A stretch of 34,933 nt of DNA from Fibrobacter succinogenes (GTDB taxonomy: Bacteria > Fibrobacterota > Fibrobacteria > Fibrobacterales > Fibrobacteraceae), in NCBI GenBank assembly GCA_902794535.1, contig CADBHQ010000040.1:1-34933 (forward strand). Reading direction: 5' to 3'. A program made the position numbers and the translations under genes. The notes under the pieces were generated by a model. That model saw nothing but the letters and a program-made list of their open reading frames with translations, did not search any database and was not told where the DNA came from. Shown here in pieces: positions 17,168 through 25,373 of this stretch. How positions within the stretch are numbered: the stretch's first letter is position 1; each line of letters opens with the position of its first letter.

Positions 17168-17477
17168 ATGCTCTAGCTTGAACAACAACAAACAGAGTAT
17201 CGTATAGCAAGAATCTTTATACACCACACGGATTCGATATACGAAACTAAACAAGAGCCTTTGTTTTAGTTGAGTTAAGTTCTATGAACTAAAAACTAAC
17301 GTTTTTTCAAGGCTTTTTTATAAAAAAAAATTTTATTGATAAGTATTTTATCAAACAGATTTTACGTTAGTAAAATCCGATAAATGCGTAAGGCGAATGT
17401 TGCAGGTCTGCTTGCAGACCTATAACTGAGCCTAGCATTTAGTACTTTAGTTCATCCGTGTGACAATTAAAAAGCTA
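17168..17477. other. Non-coding gap between convergent genes with several hairpins
   Basis: About 310 nt without a plausible gene between two convergent units. It holds a long hairpin with T-run (17256-17319), GATAA-GTATT-TTATC (17338-17352), the perfect dyad GATTTTAC-GTTA-GTAAAATC (17358-17377) and AGGTCTGC-TT-GCAGACCT (17404-17421). It is strongly AT-rich apart from the last hairpin. No tRNA or known riboswitch was recognised. Confidence 0.6.
17256..17319 (+). terminator. Long compound hairpin with T-run
   Basis: AGCCTT (17256-17261) pairs with AAGGCT (17309-17314), followed by TTTTT. Inside, GTTTTAGTT pairs with AACTAAAAAC (one bulge) and AGTTC-TAT-GAACT is an alternative inner stem. It looks like a second plus-strand terminator or the 3' end of a small structured RNA. 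Confidence 0.5.
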
Positions 17478-18449
17478 CTAGCCTTTTGCCTGCACAATAA
17501 GTAGAGCGAGGTAGCCGACATAAACAGCTAAAAGGATTGCACCAGCAATACGGTTCAAACGACCATCGCCTTTACGCCTAAAGCCAAGCACAATCAAGGC
17601 AACCGTCAAAGCTGTCATTAAAGGCATGTCACGGTAAGTGACAGCCTTTTCAATTTCATCCATCGGAGAAATGGTTGCGGCAAGACCAACCACCGCAAGC
17701 GTATTGAACAAATTCGAGCCAATGATATTGCCAAGAGCCAAATCATTTTCGCCCTTACGGGCCGCGGCAATAGAACTAGCAAGTTCCGGCAACGACGTAC
17801 CAATAGCAACAATCGTAAGGCCAATCAAAAGATCGCTCACACCAAGCGTACGGGCAATCTCAACCGCGCCCCAAACGAGGGCTCGTGAACTAGCAACCAG
17901 CAGAGCAAGTCCCAGAACAAGCCACAAAATAGACTTGCCCAGCGAAGCCTGGTTTCCAGCAGATTCATCTTCAGCAGAATTTGAAGCCTCGGCTTTCGCT
18001 TTCTTCAATTCACGCCAAATGCTGTAACCCATTACAAGCGCAAAGACGACCAGCAAAAGCACGCCATTCCAGCGCACCACGCTTCCATCCCACACAAGCA
18101 CAATTGAAAGTATCGACACCGCAATCAAAATCGGCAAATCACCGCGAATCACGGAGCGTTGCATTAGAATCGGAGAAATCAAAGCCGTAGCGCCAAGAAT
18201 CAAGGCTATGTTTGCAATGTTGCTACCGTAGGCGTTACCAAGCGCAAGCTCGGGATTCCCTTGGGAGGCCGATATAGCAGAAACCGTAAGCTCCGGAGCA
18301 GAGGTTCCAAAGCCTACGATTACCATTCCTATGAGGAGTGTTGACATGCCGCAATATTCGGCGATACCAACAGCTCCATCCACAAATTTATCTGCACTCC
18401 AAACGAGAACAGCCAAGCCAACAATTACAGCAACAATTGCAAGAATCAT
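17478..18449 (-). CDS. yrbG: Ca2+/Na+ antiporter family protein, YrbG-like
   Basis: 323 residues, an integral inner-membrane cation exchanger of the CaCA family. The two signature alpha-repeats are clear: GFGTSAPELTVSAISASQGN...LALGNAYGSNIANI (46-80) and AIGTSLPELASSIAAARKGEN...LALGNIIGSNLFNT (215-250). The GTS-PE residues in each repeat bind the transported ions. A charged cytoplasmic loop (about 146-172) separates the halves, as in other members, which exchange Ca2+ for Na+ or H+. The start overlaps no ribosome binding site and lies 3 nt after the stop of the upstream barrel gene, suggesting translational coupling in a two-gene operon. Whether the ion is Ca2+ or another cation is unknown. 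Confidence 0.92.
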   Translation of the reverse strand: MILAIVAVIVGLAVLVWSADKFVDGAVGIAEYCGMSTLLIGMVIVGFGTSAPELTVSAISASQGNPELALGNAYGSNIANIALILGATALISPILMQRSVIRGDLPILIAVSILSIVLVWDGSVVRWNGVLLLVVFALVMGYSIWRELKKAKAEASNSAEDESAGNQASLGKSILWLVLGLALLVASSRALVWGAVEIARTLGVSDLLIGLTIVAIGTSLPELASSIAAARKGENDLALGNIIGSNLFNTLAVVGLAATISPMDEIEKAVTYRDMPLMTALTVALIVLGFRRKGDGRLNRIAGAILLAVYVGYLALLIVQAKG

Positions 18450-18452
18450 ATA

Positions 18453-19472
18453 TTAGAAAGGATAAACGGTAATTCCGAGATTGAGCGAAGACGCATCCAA
18501 GTTCAAGTTCATGTACTTGAGATGGCCGTCGTACAAGTCGGACACACCGAGGTTTGCAGAAACATCAAGCGAAAGATAGTCATTTGCAAGCACGGAGAAA
18601 CCGAAGACAAACGCACAATCGGCGCTAGTACGGTATTCATCCATCATGTCAATTCGACTAGTATGCTTTTCATCTTTACTGTCGGTGTAAGAAATACGGA
18701 GTTTGTCATACAGCGGGATAGACATTTCGACACCGAGGTCGAAGTATATTCTCGAGGATGCTGCCTTAAAGGTGAACAAAACCGGGACATCGATTTTCTT
18801 TTGGCTGAATCTGAAGTTCGTCGGAACGTCATTAACATAATAAGATTCGCTTGCCTTGCTCTGTTCATAAAGAACGCCAAGCTTGATACCCATCGTGTAT
18901 TGGTTCAGCGGAATAATCGACATGATACCCGCTCTCCAGCTTAAGCCACTGTACTGGTCGCTATCCCAATCGTTACCCGACAACTGGTAAGCGCCAACAG
19001 AGCCGTGAGCACCGACTTTAAGCTTCATCGGATAAAGGCCCCTAAGTTCATCCATTGTGACCGTATCCTTACCTTCACGCTGAGCAACATAAACGGTACG
19101 AACAGGAACACCATCATCACGGGTGTAAACCGTTTCGTAAAGAACCGCATTTCTTGCATCACGGAACTGTTCAACAGCCCTTGCGGAGGCAGCCGTCCTA
19201 TCGGCATCCGAATCGGCATTACGAACAGCCTTCGGAGCAACAACCACAGCAGGTTCTTCAACTGTGCTTACGGGAGCTGCTGCAGGAGCGGCTTGTTCAA
19301 CAGGGGCTTCTGCAACGGGTGCAGCCTGTTCAGCAGGAGCAGCAGTTTCGGCTCCACGAACTGCAACAGGAGCAGATTCTTCAGCAGGCGCAGCAGCAGG
19401 GGCCGCATCCTGAGCGAAAGACATTGCCGAAAAGGCGAGAACGGTGAGAATACCAGTAAGTTTACGATTCAT
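18453..19472 (-). CDS. Outer-membrane beta-barrel protein (PorT-like)
   Basis: 339 residues. The signal peptide ends SFA-Q (about residue 20) and is followed by an Ala/Pro/Glu-rich stretch of repeats (about 22-88). Residues from about 145 show alternating hydrophobic strands (GAYQLSGNDWDSDQYSGLSWRAGIMSIIPL, KLGVLYEQSKASESYY) and end in ...LGITVYPF with C-terminal Phe, as in small outer-membrane barrels. No specific family is assigned. GGAGG 7 nt before the ATG is a strong ribosome binding site. It is upstream in an operon with the cation exchanger. The Ala-rich linker parallels that of the protein at 14431. Confidence 0.8.
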   Translation of the reverse strand: MNRKLTGILTVLAFSAMSFAQDAAPAAAPAEESAPVAVRGAETAAPAEQAAPVAEAPVEQAAPAAAPVSTVEEPAVVVAPKAVRNADSDADRTAASARAVEQFRDARNAVLYETVYTRDDGVPVRTVYVAQREGKDTVTMDELRGLYPMKLKVGAHGSVGAYQLSGNDWDSDQYSGLSWRAGIMSIIPLNQYTMGIKLGVLYEQSKASESYYVNDVPTNFRFSQKKIDVPVLFTFKAASSRIYFDLGVEMSIPLYDKLRISYTDSKDEKHTSRIDMMDEYRTSADCAFVFGFSVLANDYLSLDVSANLGVSDLYDGHLKYMNLNLDASSLNLGITVYPF

Positions 19473-19498
19473 ATTGAACCTCCATTTTCTTGAAGTTT

Positions 19499-19507
19499 AT
19501 TATAGCA
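19499..19507 (-). promoter_or_regulatory. Extended -10 promoter of the barrel/exchanger operon
   Basis: On the minus strand TGC-TATAAT is a consensus extended -10, giving a leader of about 20 nt containing the GGAGG site. The same TGC-TATATT layout precedes the nucleotidyltransferase gene. Confidence 0.7.
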
Positions 19508-19618
19508 TATTTTTTTATTAAAAGAGCTGTTTAAAGGCCAAAAACAGGACAAAATCGTATCATTGAGCGATAAAATGAAAAATGAAGGCTACAGATAATC
19601 CTTGTTTATTATTCATTT

Positions 19619-19624
19619 TATCTA
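19619..19624 (+). promoter_or_regulatory. Candidate -10 box of pepA
   Basis: TATCTA starts 16 nt before the ATG, with no Shine-Dalgarno sequence between. The predicted transcript would start within a few bases of the start codon. Confidence 0.45.
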
Positions 19625-19634
19625 AATTTATGGC

Positions 19635-21161
19635 ATGAATCTGAATATTGTTTCCTCTGAAAATCTTAAAAACGTCGACAATAAGGCATATGCCCTCTTT
19701 TTTGTCAAGCAATCGGTCCAGTTTTCCACGGTTCTCTCCCCCGAAGGCGAAGAACAGGTAGAAGCAATTCTGAAGGGCATGAATGATGGCCCCTTCGAAG
19801 ATCTCGAATACTTAGAAATTGATGGTTGCAACACCTTCTTTGTAAATGCAGCCAAGGAACGCGGCCTTTCTGCCCTCGACCACCTGCGTATGGCCGCCTA
19901 TCGCTTGGCCAAGCGCGCCATGAAAAAGCAGGTTCCCTGCGTGAGCCTGTTCCTAGCCGATGCCGCCGATGAACAGTTCAAAGCCATTTTGCATGGTCTG
20001 CATTACGCCGACTACAAGTTTGACGCCTACAAGAGCAAGCAAAAGCCGAACTTCCAGGTGACCTACGAAATCGTCGCCGGCGAGCACGTCAAGGATTTCA
20101 AGAAGATTGCCGAAGACGTGGCCGTGGAACAGAAGGCTGTGACGCTTGCCAAGAACTTGATTAACACAAGTGCTTCGGACCTCTACCCCGCCGAATTCGT
20201 GGAACGCGCAAAGACCATTGCCAAGTACACCGAAGGCTTGAGCATCAAGGTTCGCAACATGAAGCAACTCGAAAAGGAAGGCTTCATGGGCCACGTGACT
20301 GTTGGCAAAGGCAGCTCTCACGAGCCGCACATGATTACGCTCGAATACAAGCCTGCAAAGCGCACCTCCAAGGACCACTTGGTGATTGTCGGCAAGGGCC
20401 TCACTTTTGATACGGGCGGCCTCTGCCTGAAACCGCCTAAATCCATGCCTGAAATGATTAGCGACATGAGTGGTGCAGCGACCGCGCTCGCCGCCATCCA
20501 GGCTATTGCCACACTCAAGCTCCCGATTCGCGTGAGCGCCGTCTGCTGCCTCGCCGAAAATGCAATCGGCAATCAGTCGGTTCTCCCGGGCGATATCTTT
20601 ACCGCCAAGAATGGCAAGACCGTCATGGTCGACAACACCGACGCCGAAGGCCGTCTGGTCTTAAGCGACGGACTTGCCGAAGCCGGCGAAATCGGCGCAA
20701 CCCACATCGTGGACCTCGCCACCCTTACGGGAGCCATGGTCCGCGCCCTCGGCTACGCTGTCACCGGATTCTTCAGCAATGACGACGACCTTGGCCTCAA
20801 GGTAATCAACTGCGGCGAAGCCTGCTGCGAAAAGTTCTGGAGCATGCCGCTCGAAGAAGAATACGCCGACGCCCTCAAGGACAAGTTCGCCGACCTCAAG
20901 AATACGGGAAGTGACGCAGGCGCAATCTCTGCAGCCCTGTTCCTCCAGGAATTCGTGCCCGAAAATACCGCTTGGACGCACTGGGACATCGCCGGCACGG
21001 CATTCGTGACCAAGGCCTGGAAGTACACCGAATACGGCGCAACCGGATTTGGCGTGCAGACGCTGATTGAACTAGCAAGACGCATGTCAAAAGCAAGCGA
21101 CGAAGATGAAGTCATTGAAGGCGACATTATTATTTGCGATGACGAATACAAAATGTGCTAA
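19635..21161 (+). CDS. pepA: Leucyl aminopeptidase (M17, PepA-type)
   Basis: 508 residues, typical M17 length. The catalytic C-domain holds the two-metal site: Lys254 and Asp259 in VGKGLTFDTGG, Lys266 in GLCLKPP, Asp277 in MISDMSGA, and Asp336, Glu338 and Arg340 in VDNTDAEGRLVL. It removes N-terminal residues from peptides in the cytoplasm. The N-domain (1-165) is divergent, as is usual. An acidic tail (DEDEVIEGDIIICDDEY) follows the conserved core. It is monocistronic, divergent from the barrel/exchanger operon and closed by a terminator. The start codon lacks a Shine-Dalgarno sequence. Confidence 0.94.
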   Translation: MNLNIVSSENLKNVDNKAYALFFVKQSVQFSTVLSPEGEEQVEAILKGMNDGPFEDLEYLEIDGCNTFFVNAAKERGLSALDHLRMAAYRLAKRAMKKQVPCVSLFLADAADEQFKAILHGLHYADYKFDAYKSKQKPNFQVTYEIVAGEHVKDFKKIAEDVAVEQKAVTLAKNLINTSASDLYPAEFVERAKTIAKYTEGLSIKVRNMKQLEKEGFMGHVTVGKGSSHEPHMITLEYKPAKRTSKDHLVIVGKGLTFDTGGLCLKPPKSMPEMISDMSGAATALAAIQAIATLKLPIRVSAVCCLAENAIGNQSVLPGDIFTAKNGKTVMVDNTDAEGRLVLSDGLAEAGEIGATHIVDLATLTGAMVRALGYAVTGFFSNDDDLGLKVINCGEACCEKFWSMPLEEEYADALKDKFADLKNTGSDAGAISAALFLQEFVPENTAWTHWDIAGTAFVTKAWKYTEYGATGFGVQTLIELARRMSKASDEDEVIEGDIIICDDEYKMC

Positions 21162-21192
21162 AAACGCTTTGAGTTAAAAAGAAAACACGAAA

Positions 21193-21220
21193 GGCGCTCT
21201 TTACTAGAGCGCCTAATTTT
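21193..21220 (+). terminator. Intrinsic terminator after pepA
   Basis: GGCGCTCT-TTACT-AGAGCGCC followed by TAATTTT. Confidence 0.85.
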
Positions 21221-21246
21221 ATAGTTGAAACTTTGGATAAAGAAAT

Positions 21247-21269
21247 GACCGAGAAAATGAATCTCGGTC
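21247..21269 (-). terminator. Weak terminator downstream of the subtilase-like gene
   Basis: Arms GACCGAGA and TCTCGGTC with a 7-nt loop, perfect 8 bp. On the minus strand it lies about 30 nt past the stop and is followed by ATTTCTTT, a poor T-run. Confidence 0.5.
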
Positions 21270-21299
21270 GTGTTGTATATTAGTTAAAATAGAATTTTT

Positions 21300-23102
21300 T
21301 TAATTATAAAAAGGCTTTACGTCAAGGCCAAGAACCATTTGACCATAATTTTCGGAACGCGTATCTTCTTCTTTAAGAACGATTCGAATAGAAAGACCGT
21401 GAGTAGAATCTGTAGGACGGCTATCAACACATATGGATTTGTAGGGACTTCCCTTTTGCCATTCATTTCGTTCAGATGAATCGTCGAGAGAAGCTCCACT
21501 CAAGGTTTCATGGCAATTCTGATTACAAGGTCTTTTGTATCCATAAATTTCAAAATTTTGCGGCAGTTTTCCAAGGTTTGCTATATCATTTCCACTATTC
21601 AGCCATGCAATTGTGGCGCAAAAACCTTGTACATTACTATTATGTCCGTAAGAAAGATCTCCTCTACCAAAATGAAGCACGATTTCTTTATTTTTCATGA
21701 TTTTGTTAACATCACCTATGAAATAATATGAATGATGTGTTTTGTAATCGTCTTTTGGATCAAATACAATTCCGTCGTATTTAAAAGGTTCCCTTAATGA
21801 AGCATTTACAACAGCAGCCTTAACAACTTCAGGATGCCACTTGTAAAACTCATTGTAAGACAGCATATTTGAAATCATGCCTGCAGTGACACCTGCTGCT
21901 GCTTCAGTGCCGTCATAATACGGGTAATATTCATAAAGCTGACTTGATTTAACATATCTTCTATAATAATCATCGGTATAGAAATCTGAATAATTTTCTA
22001 CTTCTGGTTTATTATACGTATCGCAATTACTGCAATACTTTGGTAAATTTTTGGCGGAATAACTAGCGGTTTTGTTTGTTTTCGTATTTAATGCGCCAAC
22101 GGTAATGGCGTTTACAGCAAATGCTTTGGCAGAGAGATTTCCTGCAGTGTTACCGGCTCCGACAATTTCTACAGTACGATTGTTGTAAATGTAGTTGTCA
22201 AGATTTTTTGCTGTCGCAGAATAACTCGATTTTGCGTTCCCGCCATGGGCATGAAGCCCCATATAAATTTGCGGTCCATTTGCGGTACTAGCAGGGTTTG
22301 AAGGTTGCCCTTTGACTGCATAAACTGCAGAAAGATCCGAGAACATATGAACGAGCCTATACATTCTGGAAGCTCGCATTTCATATCCAGGCATAGAGTT
22401 AAAATTATCCATTGAGGCGTTATCAGCAAGGATAAAAGGAGCGTAAGCATCTACTTCAGGATTCAATCTGACTGGAACAGCTTCTTCATCAAAATAAATG
22501 CCAATATTTTTTTTGGACAAGTTGTTATGATTCAGATTATTTATTACGGAAGAAACGGGAGAATACGTAATTTGCAAGTTTTTATTAAAACTTGATGTGT
22601 AAGTGACGTTTCCGTATGCGTTGTACGAGAACTCACCTGCATCAAAACCGCTCAAATTACTTCTTGTAGGGCCGGCGGTTACAAAAGCGTAATCAGGCGA
22701 AAAACGTGGTTTTTGGTGTGAAATATTTTTAATAAATTTGGGGTTTGCTTTATTTAGATAACTTGTTAAACTGAGGTTTCTATTGCCTAATCCAATGGAG
22801 TTTCCACAACCACTTGAAGAATTTGAACAATCTAAAAAACCATATCCTTTAGGCTCAAAAGACCCAACAATAGCCGTTGCGCCTCCTTTTAATCCGGAAG
22901 CCTGCTTTGCCAAAGCTTTTGTTTCTAAGGTAGAACCAATATTCTGCTGATCATTCTTTTTCATTTTCGAATAATCAAAATTTTTGTAGACCATCGGGGA
23001 GTTCATTTTGCTACTCTTACGGCCAAGCAGGTCATAGTTAGCAGAAGTCGCATTTGCACCAACACAGCAAAGCGAAATAATCAATGGTAATGTTTTTTTC
23101 AT
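21300..23102 (-). CDS. Secreted subtilase-like (S8) protein with catalytic Ser position occupied by Glu
   Basis: 600 residues with a signal peptide (cleavage near ANA, residue ~18). Residues about 195-440 have subtilase outlines: NIGIYFDEE (candidate Asp205), a His at 252 (LVHMFS), GPQIYMGLHA, VEIVGAGN (oxyanion Asn318), AFAVNAITVGA, and GTEAAAGVTAGMI in the place of the catalytic GTSxAAP-x-VAG, followed by WHPEVVKAAVVNAS. The nucleophile Ser is replaced by Glu400 and the following Pro by Gly, so ordinary peptidase activity is unlikely. The C-terminal ~150 residues are of no known family and include several Cys. The gene is much more AT-rich than its neighbours and uses different codons. AAGGAG lies 6 nt before the ATG. 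It could be a pseudoprotease; the weak Asp/His matches leave the subtilase call tentative. Confidence 0.68.
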   Translation of the reverse strand: MKKTLPLIISLCCVGANATSANYDLLGRKSSKMNSPMVYKNFDYSKMKKNDQQNIGSTLETKALAKQASGLKGGATAIVGSFEPKGYGFLDCSNSSSGCGNSIGLGNRNLSLTSYLNKANPKFIKNISHQKPRFSPDYAFVTAGPTRSNLSGFDAGEFSYNAYGNVTYTSSFNKNLQITYSPVSSVINNLNHNNLSKKNIGIYFDEEAVPVRLNPEVDAYAPFILADNASMDNFNSMPGYEMRASRMYRLVHMFSDLSAVYAVKGQPSNPASTANGPQIYMGLHAHGGNAKSSYSATAKNLDNYIYNNRTVEIVGAGNTAGNLSAKAFAVNAITVGALNTKTNKTASYSAKNLPKYCSNCDTYNKPEVENYSDFYTDDYYRRYVKSSQLYEYYPYYDGTEAAAGVTAGMISNMLSYNEFYKWHPEVVKAAVVNASLREPFKYDGIVFDPKDDYKTHHSYYFIGDVNKIMKNKEIVLHFGRGDLSYGHNSNVQGFCATIAWLNSGNDIANLGKLPQNFEIYGYKRPCNQNCHETLSGASLDDSSERNEWQKGSPYKSICVDSRPTDSTHGLSIRIVLKEEDTRSENYGQMVLGLDVKPFYN

Positions 23103-23132
23103 TTGTTCTCCTTATTGAAAAAAGTGAACTCA

Positions 23133-23161
23133 AATTTAAACAAACTATTTTTTATCGTCAA
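23133..23161 (-). promoter_or_regulatory. Promoter of the subtilase-like gene
   Basis: On the minus strand TTGACG (23156-23161) and TAAATT (23133-23138) are 17 nt apart. Just upstream of the -35, TTGTTTG and CAAACAA (23168-23174 and 23183-23189) form an inverted repeat that could bind a regulator. Confidence 0.7.
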
Positions 23162-23404
23162 CATACTTTGTTTGTGTAAAAACAAACAACATATAAATTT
23201 TCACTAAATTACATTCACACAACATATTTAATTTGTATAACATCAGCAAACAGATTTTACAACACTCCATCTACGTCGTACAACACGTACACTTTGCAAA
23301 AAAAAATCAAAATTGATTTATTTTTTTATTAACAGCGACAAACAGCGCTATTTTTTTACATTTGTAATACAGGAAAGACTTAAAATTTCTATCTTTGTCG
23401 CCGT
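23162..23404. other. AT-rich divergent intergenic region
   Basis: Together with 23103-23161 this is a 302-nt gap between the subtilase-like gene and guaA. Apart from the minus-strand promoter, the TTGTTTG dyad and the TATCTTTG box before guaA, it shows only homopolymeric A/T runs. No gene or RNA was recognised. Confidence 0.6.
23390..23397 (+). promoter_or_regulatory. TATCTTTG box directly before guaA
   Basis: It begins 15 nt before the ATG, placing the predicted transcription start about 3 nt upstream of the start codon. There is no Shine-Dalgarno sequence. TATCTTTG also resembles the TAnnTTTG promoter element of Bacteroidota, but no TTTG at the usual -33 spacing is present. Confidence 0.5.
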
Positions 23405-25240
23405 ATGAAGAACGTTGATACGATTGCCGTTTTGGACTTTGGCGGGCAGTATGCCCACCTGATTGCTAACCGTGTGCGCCGCTTGGGCGTGTTTACCGAA
23501 ATCCACTCCCCTGCCGCCCCGGTCTCTGAACTCGAAGGCGTGAAGGGAATCATCTACAGTGGCGGTCCCTCCAGCGTGTATGCTGCCGACGCCCCGGAAT
23601 ACAATCCCGAAATTTTGGACCTCCCGGTGCCGAAGCTTGGCATCTGCTACGGTCACCAGCTCATCGCCCAGCAGTTGGGCGGTCACGTGGAACCGGGCAA
23701 GGTCAAAGAATACGGCATCGCCGACCTTATCGTGGGCGACGAGAAGTGCCCGATTTTGAAGGACCTCCCGAAGGCCTCCCCCATGTGGATGAGCCACGGC
23801 GACCAGGTGACGAAGCTCCCCGAGGGCTACAAGATTGTGGCCAGCACCAAGGACTGCGAAATCGCGGCCGTCGCCTTCGATAGCGACAAGCCCGAACGCC
23901 AGATTTTCGGCATCCAATTCCACCCGGAAGTCACGCACAGCAAGTTCGGCATGAAGTTGCTCGAAAACTTCATCGACTTCACGGGCGCGAAGAAAACTTG
24001 GAACATGAAGAGCTACCTGCCGCTCATCACGCAGCGCATCAAGGATCAGGTCAAGGACCGCAAGGTGTTCCTGCTCGTGTCTGGCGGTGTGGACTCCACC
24101 GTGGCATTCGTACTTTTGAACCGCGTGCTCGGACCGGAAAAGGTCTTGGGCCTGCACGTGGACAACGGCATGATGCGCCTCGGCGAATCCCAGAAGATTA
24201 TGGACTTCCTCACAAAGGAAGGCATGAACAATTTGAAGGTGCGCGACGCGAGCGAACACTTCCTTGCAAAGCTCAAGGGCGTAACCGCTCCGGAAACCAA
24301 GCGCGGCATTATCGGTAAGGAATTCCTGACAGTGAAGGACGAGGAAATGGCAAAGCTCAACCTCGATCCGAACCAGTGGATGATGGCTCAGGGAACCATC
24401 TACCCCGACACCATCGAAAGCGGCGGCACCAAGAACGCCGACAAGATCAAGACGCACCACAACCGCGTGCAAGAAGTTTTGGACCTTATGGAAAAGGGCC
24501 TCGTGCTCGAACCCCTCGCCGACCTGTACAAGGACGAAGTCCGCGCCCTCGGCGAAGAACTCGGCATTCCGCACAACCTCGTGTGGCGTCACCCGTTCCC
24601 GGGTCCGGGCCTCGGCGTTCGTCTGCTCTGCAGCGAAGGCAAGCTCTCCGATGACATGGTCAAGTTCGAAGACGTGAAGGACACCGCAGGCAACAGCCTC
24701 GCCGACTACCTGAAGGCAAACAACATTGCAGGCCGCATGCTCCCCATCAAGAGCGTGGGCGTTCAGGGCGATGGCCGTACTTACGCACAGCCGTTCCTCA
24801 TCACCACTCCGGGCCTTAGCTGGAAGGATTGCGAAAAGTTCTCGACTGAACTTGCCAACCGCTTCAAGGCCATCAACCGCGTCATCTACCAGATTGGTAG
24901 CGTCGCCGATGAAGATCCGAAGCTCGTTGAACAGTTCGCCACTCGCGAAAACTTCGATACGCTCCGCAAGTTCGACAACATCTGCACCGAATTCCTGCAG
25001 GCCAACAACCTGTACGAAAAGATTTGGCAGATGCCGGTCGTGCTCGTTCCGCTCCGCACGGCAAACAAGCCCTGCATTGTGATGCGCCCGGTGAACTCCA
25101 CCGAAGCCATGACCGCAAACTTCGCCGAAATCGACCAGGGAATGCTCGCCGGACTCTGGCGCAAATTCGAAGCCGAAGGCGCAGGCAGCCTGTGGTACGA
25201 CGTGACGCACAAGCCTCCCGGAACTATCGAGTGGGAGTAG
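23405..25240 (+). CDS. guaA: GMP synthase (glutamine-hydrolysing), long form
   Basis: 611 residues. It converts XMP, ATP and glutamine to GMP, the last step of guanine nucleotide synthesis. The N-terminal amidotransferase domain has Cys81 in GICYGHQ and His173/Glu175 in FHPE. The ATP-pyrophosphatase domain has the P-loop SGGVDS (226-231). The C-terminal dimerisation domain ends KPPGTIEWE, exactly as in the family. It is about 90 residues longer than the common ~520-residue bacterial enzyme, the extra length lying mostly in the C-terminal domain around LSDDMVKFEDVKDTAGNSLADYLKANN and the RENFDTLRKFDNICTEFLQANN segment. Its TGGGAGTAG end forms one copy of the direct repeat described below. Downstream lies a YwlG-type gene, probably once overlapping. 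Confidence 0.96.
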   Translation: MKNVDTIAVLDFGGQYAHLIANRVRRLGVFTEIHSPAAPVSELEGVKGIIYSGGPSSVYAADAPEYNPEILDLPVPKLGICYGHQLIAQQLGGHVEPGKVKEYGIADLIVGDEKCPILKDLPKASPMWMSHGDQVTKLPEGYKIVASTKDCEIAAVAFDSDKPERQIFGIQFHPEVTHSKFGMKLLENFIDFTGAKKTWNMKSYLPLITQRIKDQVKDRKVFLLVSGGVDSTVAFVLLNRVLGPEKVLGLHVDNGMMRLGESQKIMDFLTKEGMNNLKVRDASEHFLAKLKGVTAPETKRGIIGKEFLTVKDEEMAKLNLDPNQWMMAQGTIYPDTIESGGTKNADKIKTHHNRVQEVLDLMEKGLVLEPLADLYKDEVRALGEELGIPHNLVWRHPFPGPGLGVRLLCSEGKLSDDMVKFEDVKDTAGNSLADYLKANNIAGRMLPIKSVGVQGDGRTYAQPFLITTPGLSWKDCEKFSTELANRFKAINRVIYQIGSVADEDPKLVEQFATRENFDTLRKFDNICTEFLQANNLYEKIWQMPVVLVPLRTANKPCIVMRPVNSTEAMTANFAEIDQGMLAGLWRKFEAEGAGSLWYDVTHKPPGTIEWE

Positions 25241-25249
25241 CGCGGAGCC

Positions 25250-25289
25250 GAGTGTCGCAAAAATGAGCTTGCTCATTTTTATGACCGAG
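25250..25289 (+). repeat. Hairpin repeat unit A
   Basis: GAGTGTCGC, then a perfect 10-bp hairpin (AAAAATGAGC, TT, GCTCATTTTT), then ATGACCGAG. The outer 9-mers are identical to those of unit B while the hairpin sequence differs. Confidence 0.85.
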
Positions 25290-25300
25290 GCGAACAAGCA

Positions 25301-25327
25301 GACGCTGAAGCCGTAGGCGTAAGCGTC
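25301..25327 (+). repeat. Compound hairpin between the two units
   Basis: GACGCT (25301-25306) pairs with AGCGTC (25322-25327) and an inner GCC pairs with GGC, separated by symmetric 3-nt internal loops. It lies between units A and B. Confidence 0.6.
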
Positions 25328-25335
25328 AATAAGGC

Positions 25336-25373
25336 GAGTGTCGCGACAAAAAATTGCTTTTGTCATGACCGAG
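25336..25373 (+). repeat. Hairpin repeat unit B
   Basis: GAGTGTCGC, then a hairpin of GACAAAA and TTTTGTC around a 6-nt loop, then ATGACCGAG. Conserved flanks around a different but still perfectly self-complementary core indicate a repeat family selected for structure. Confidence 0.85.
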
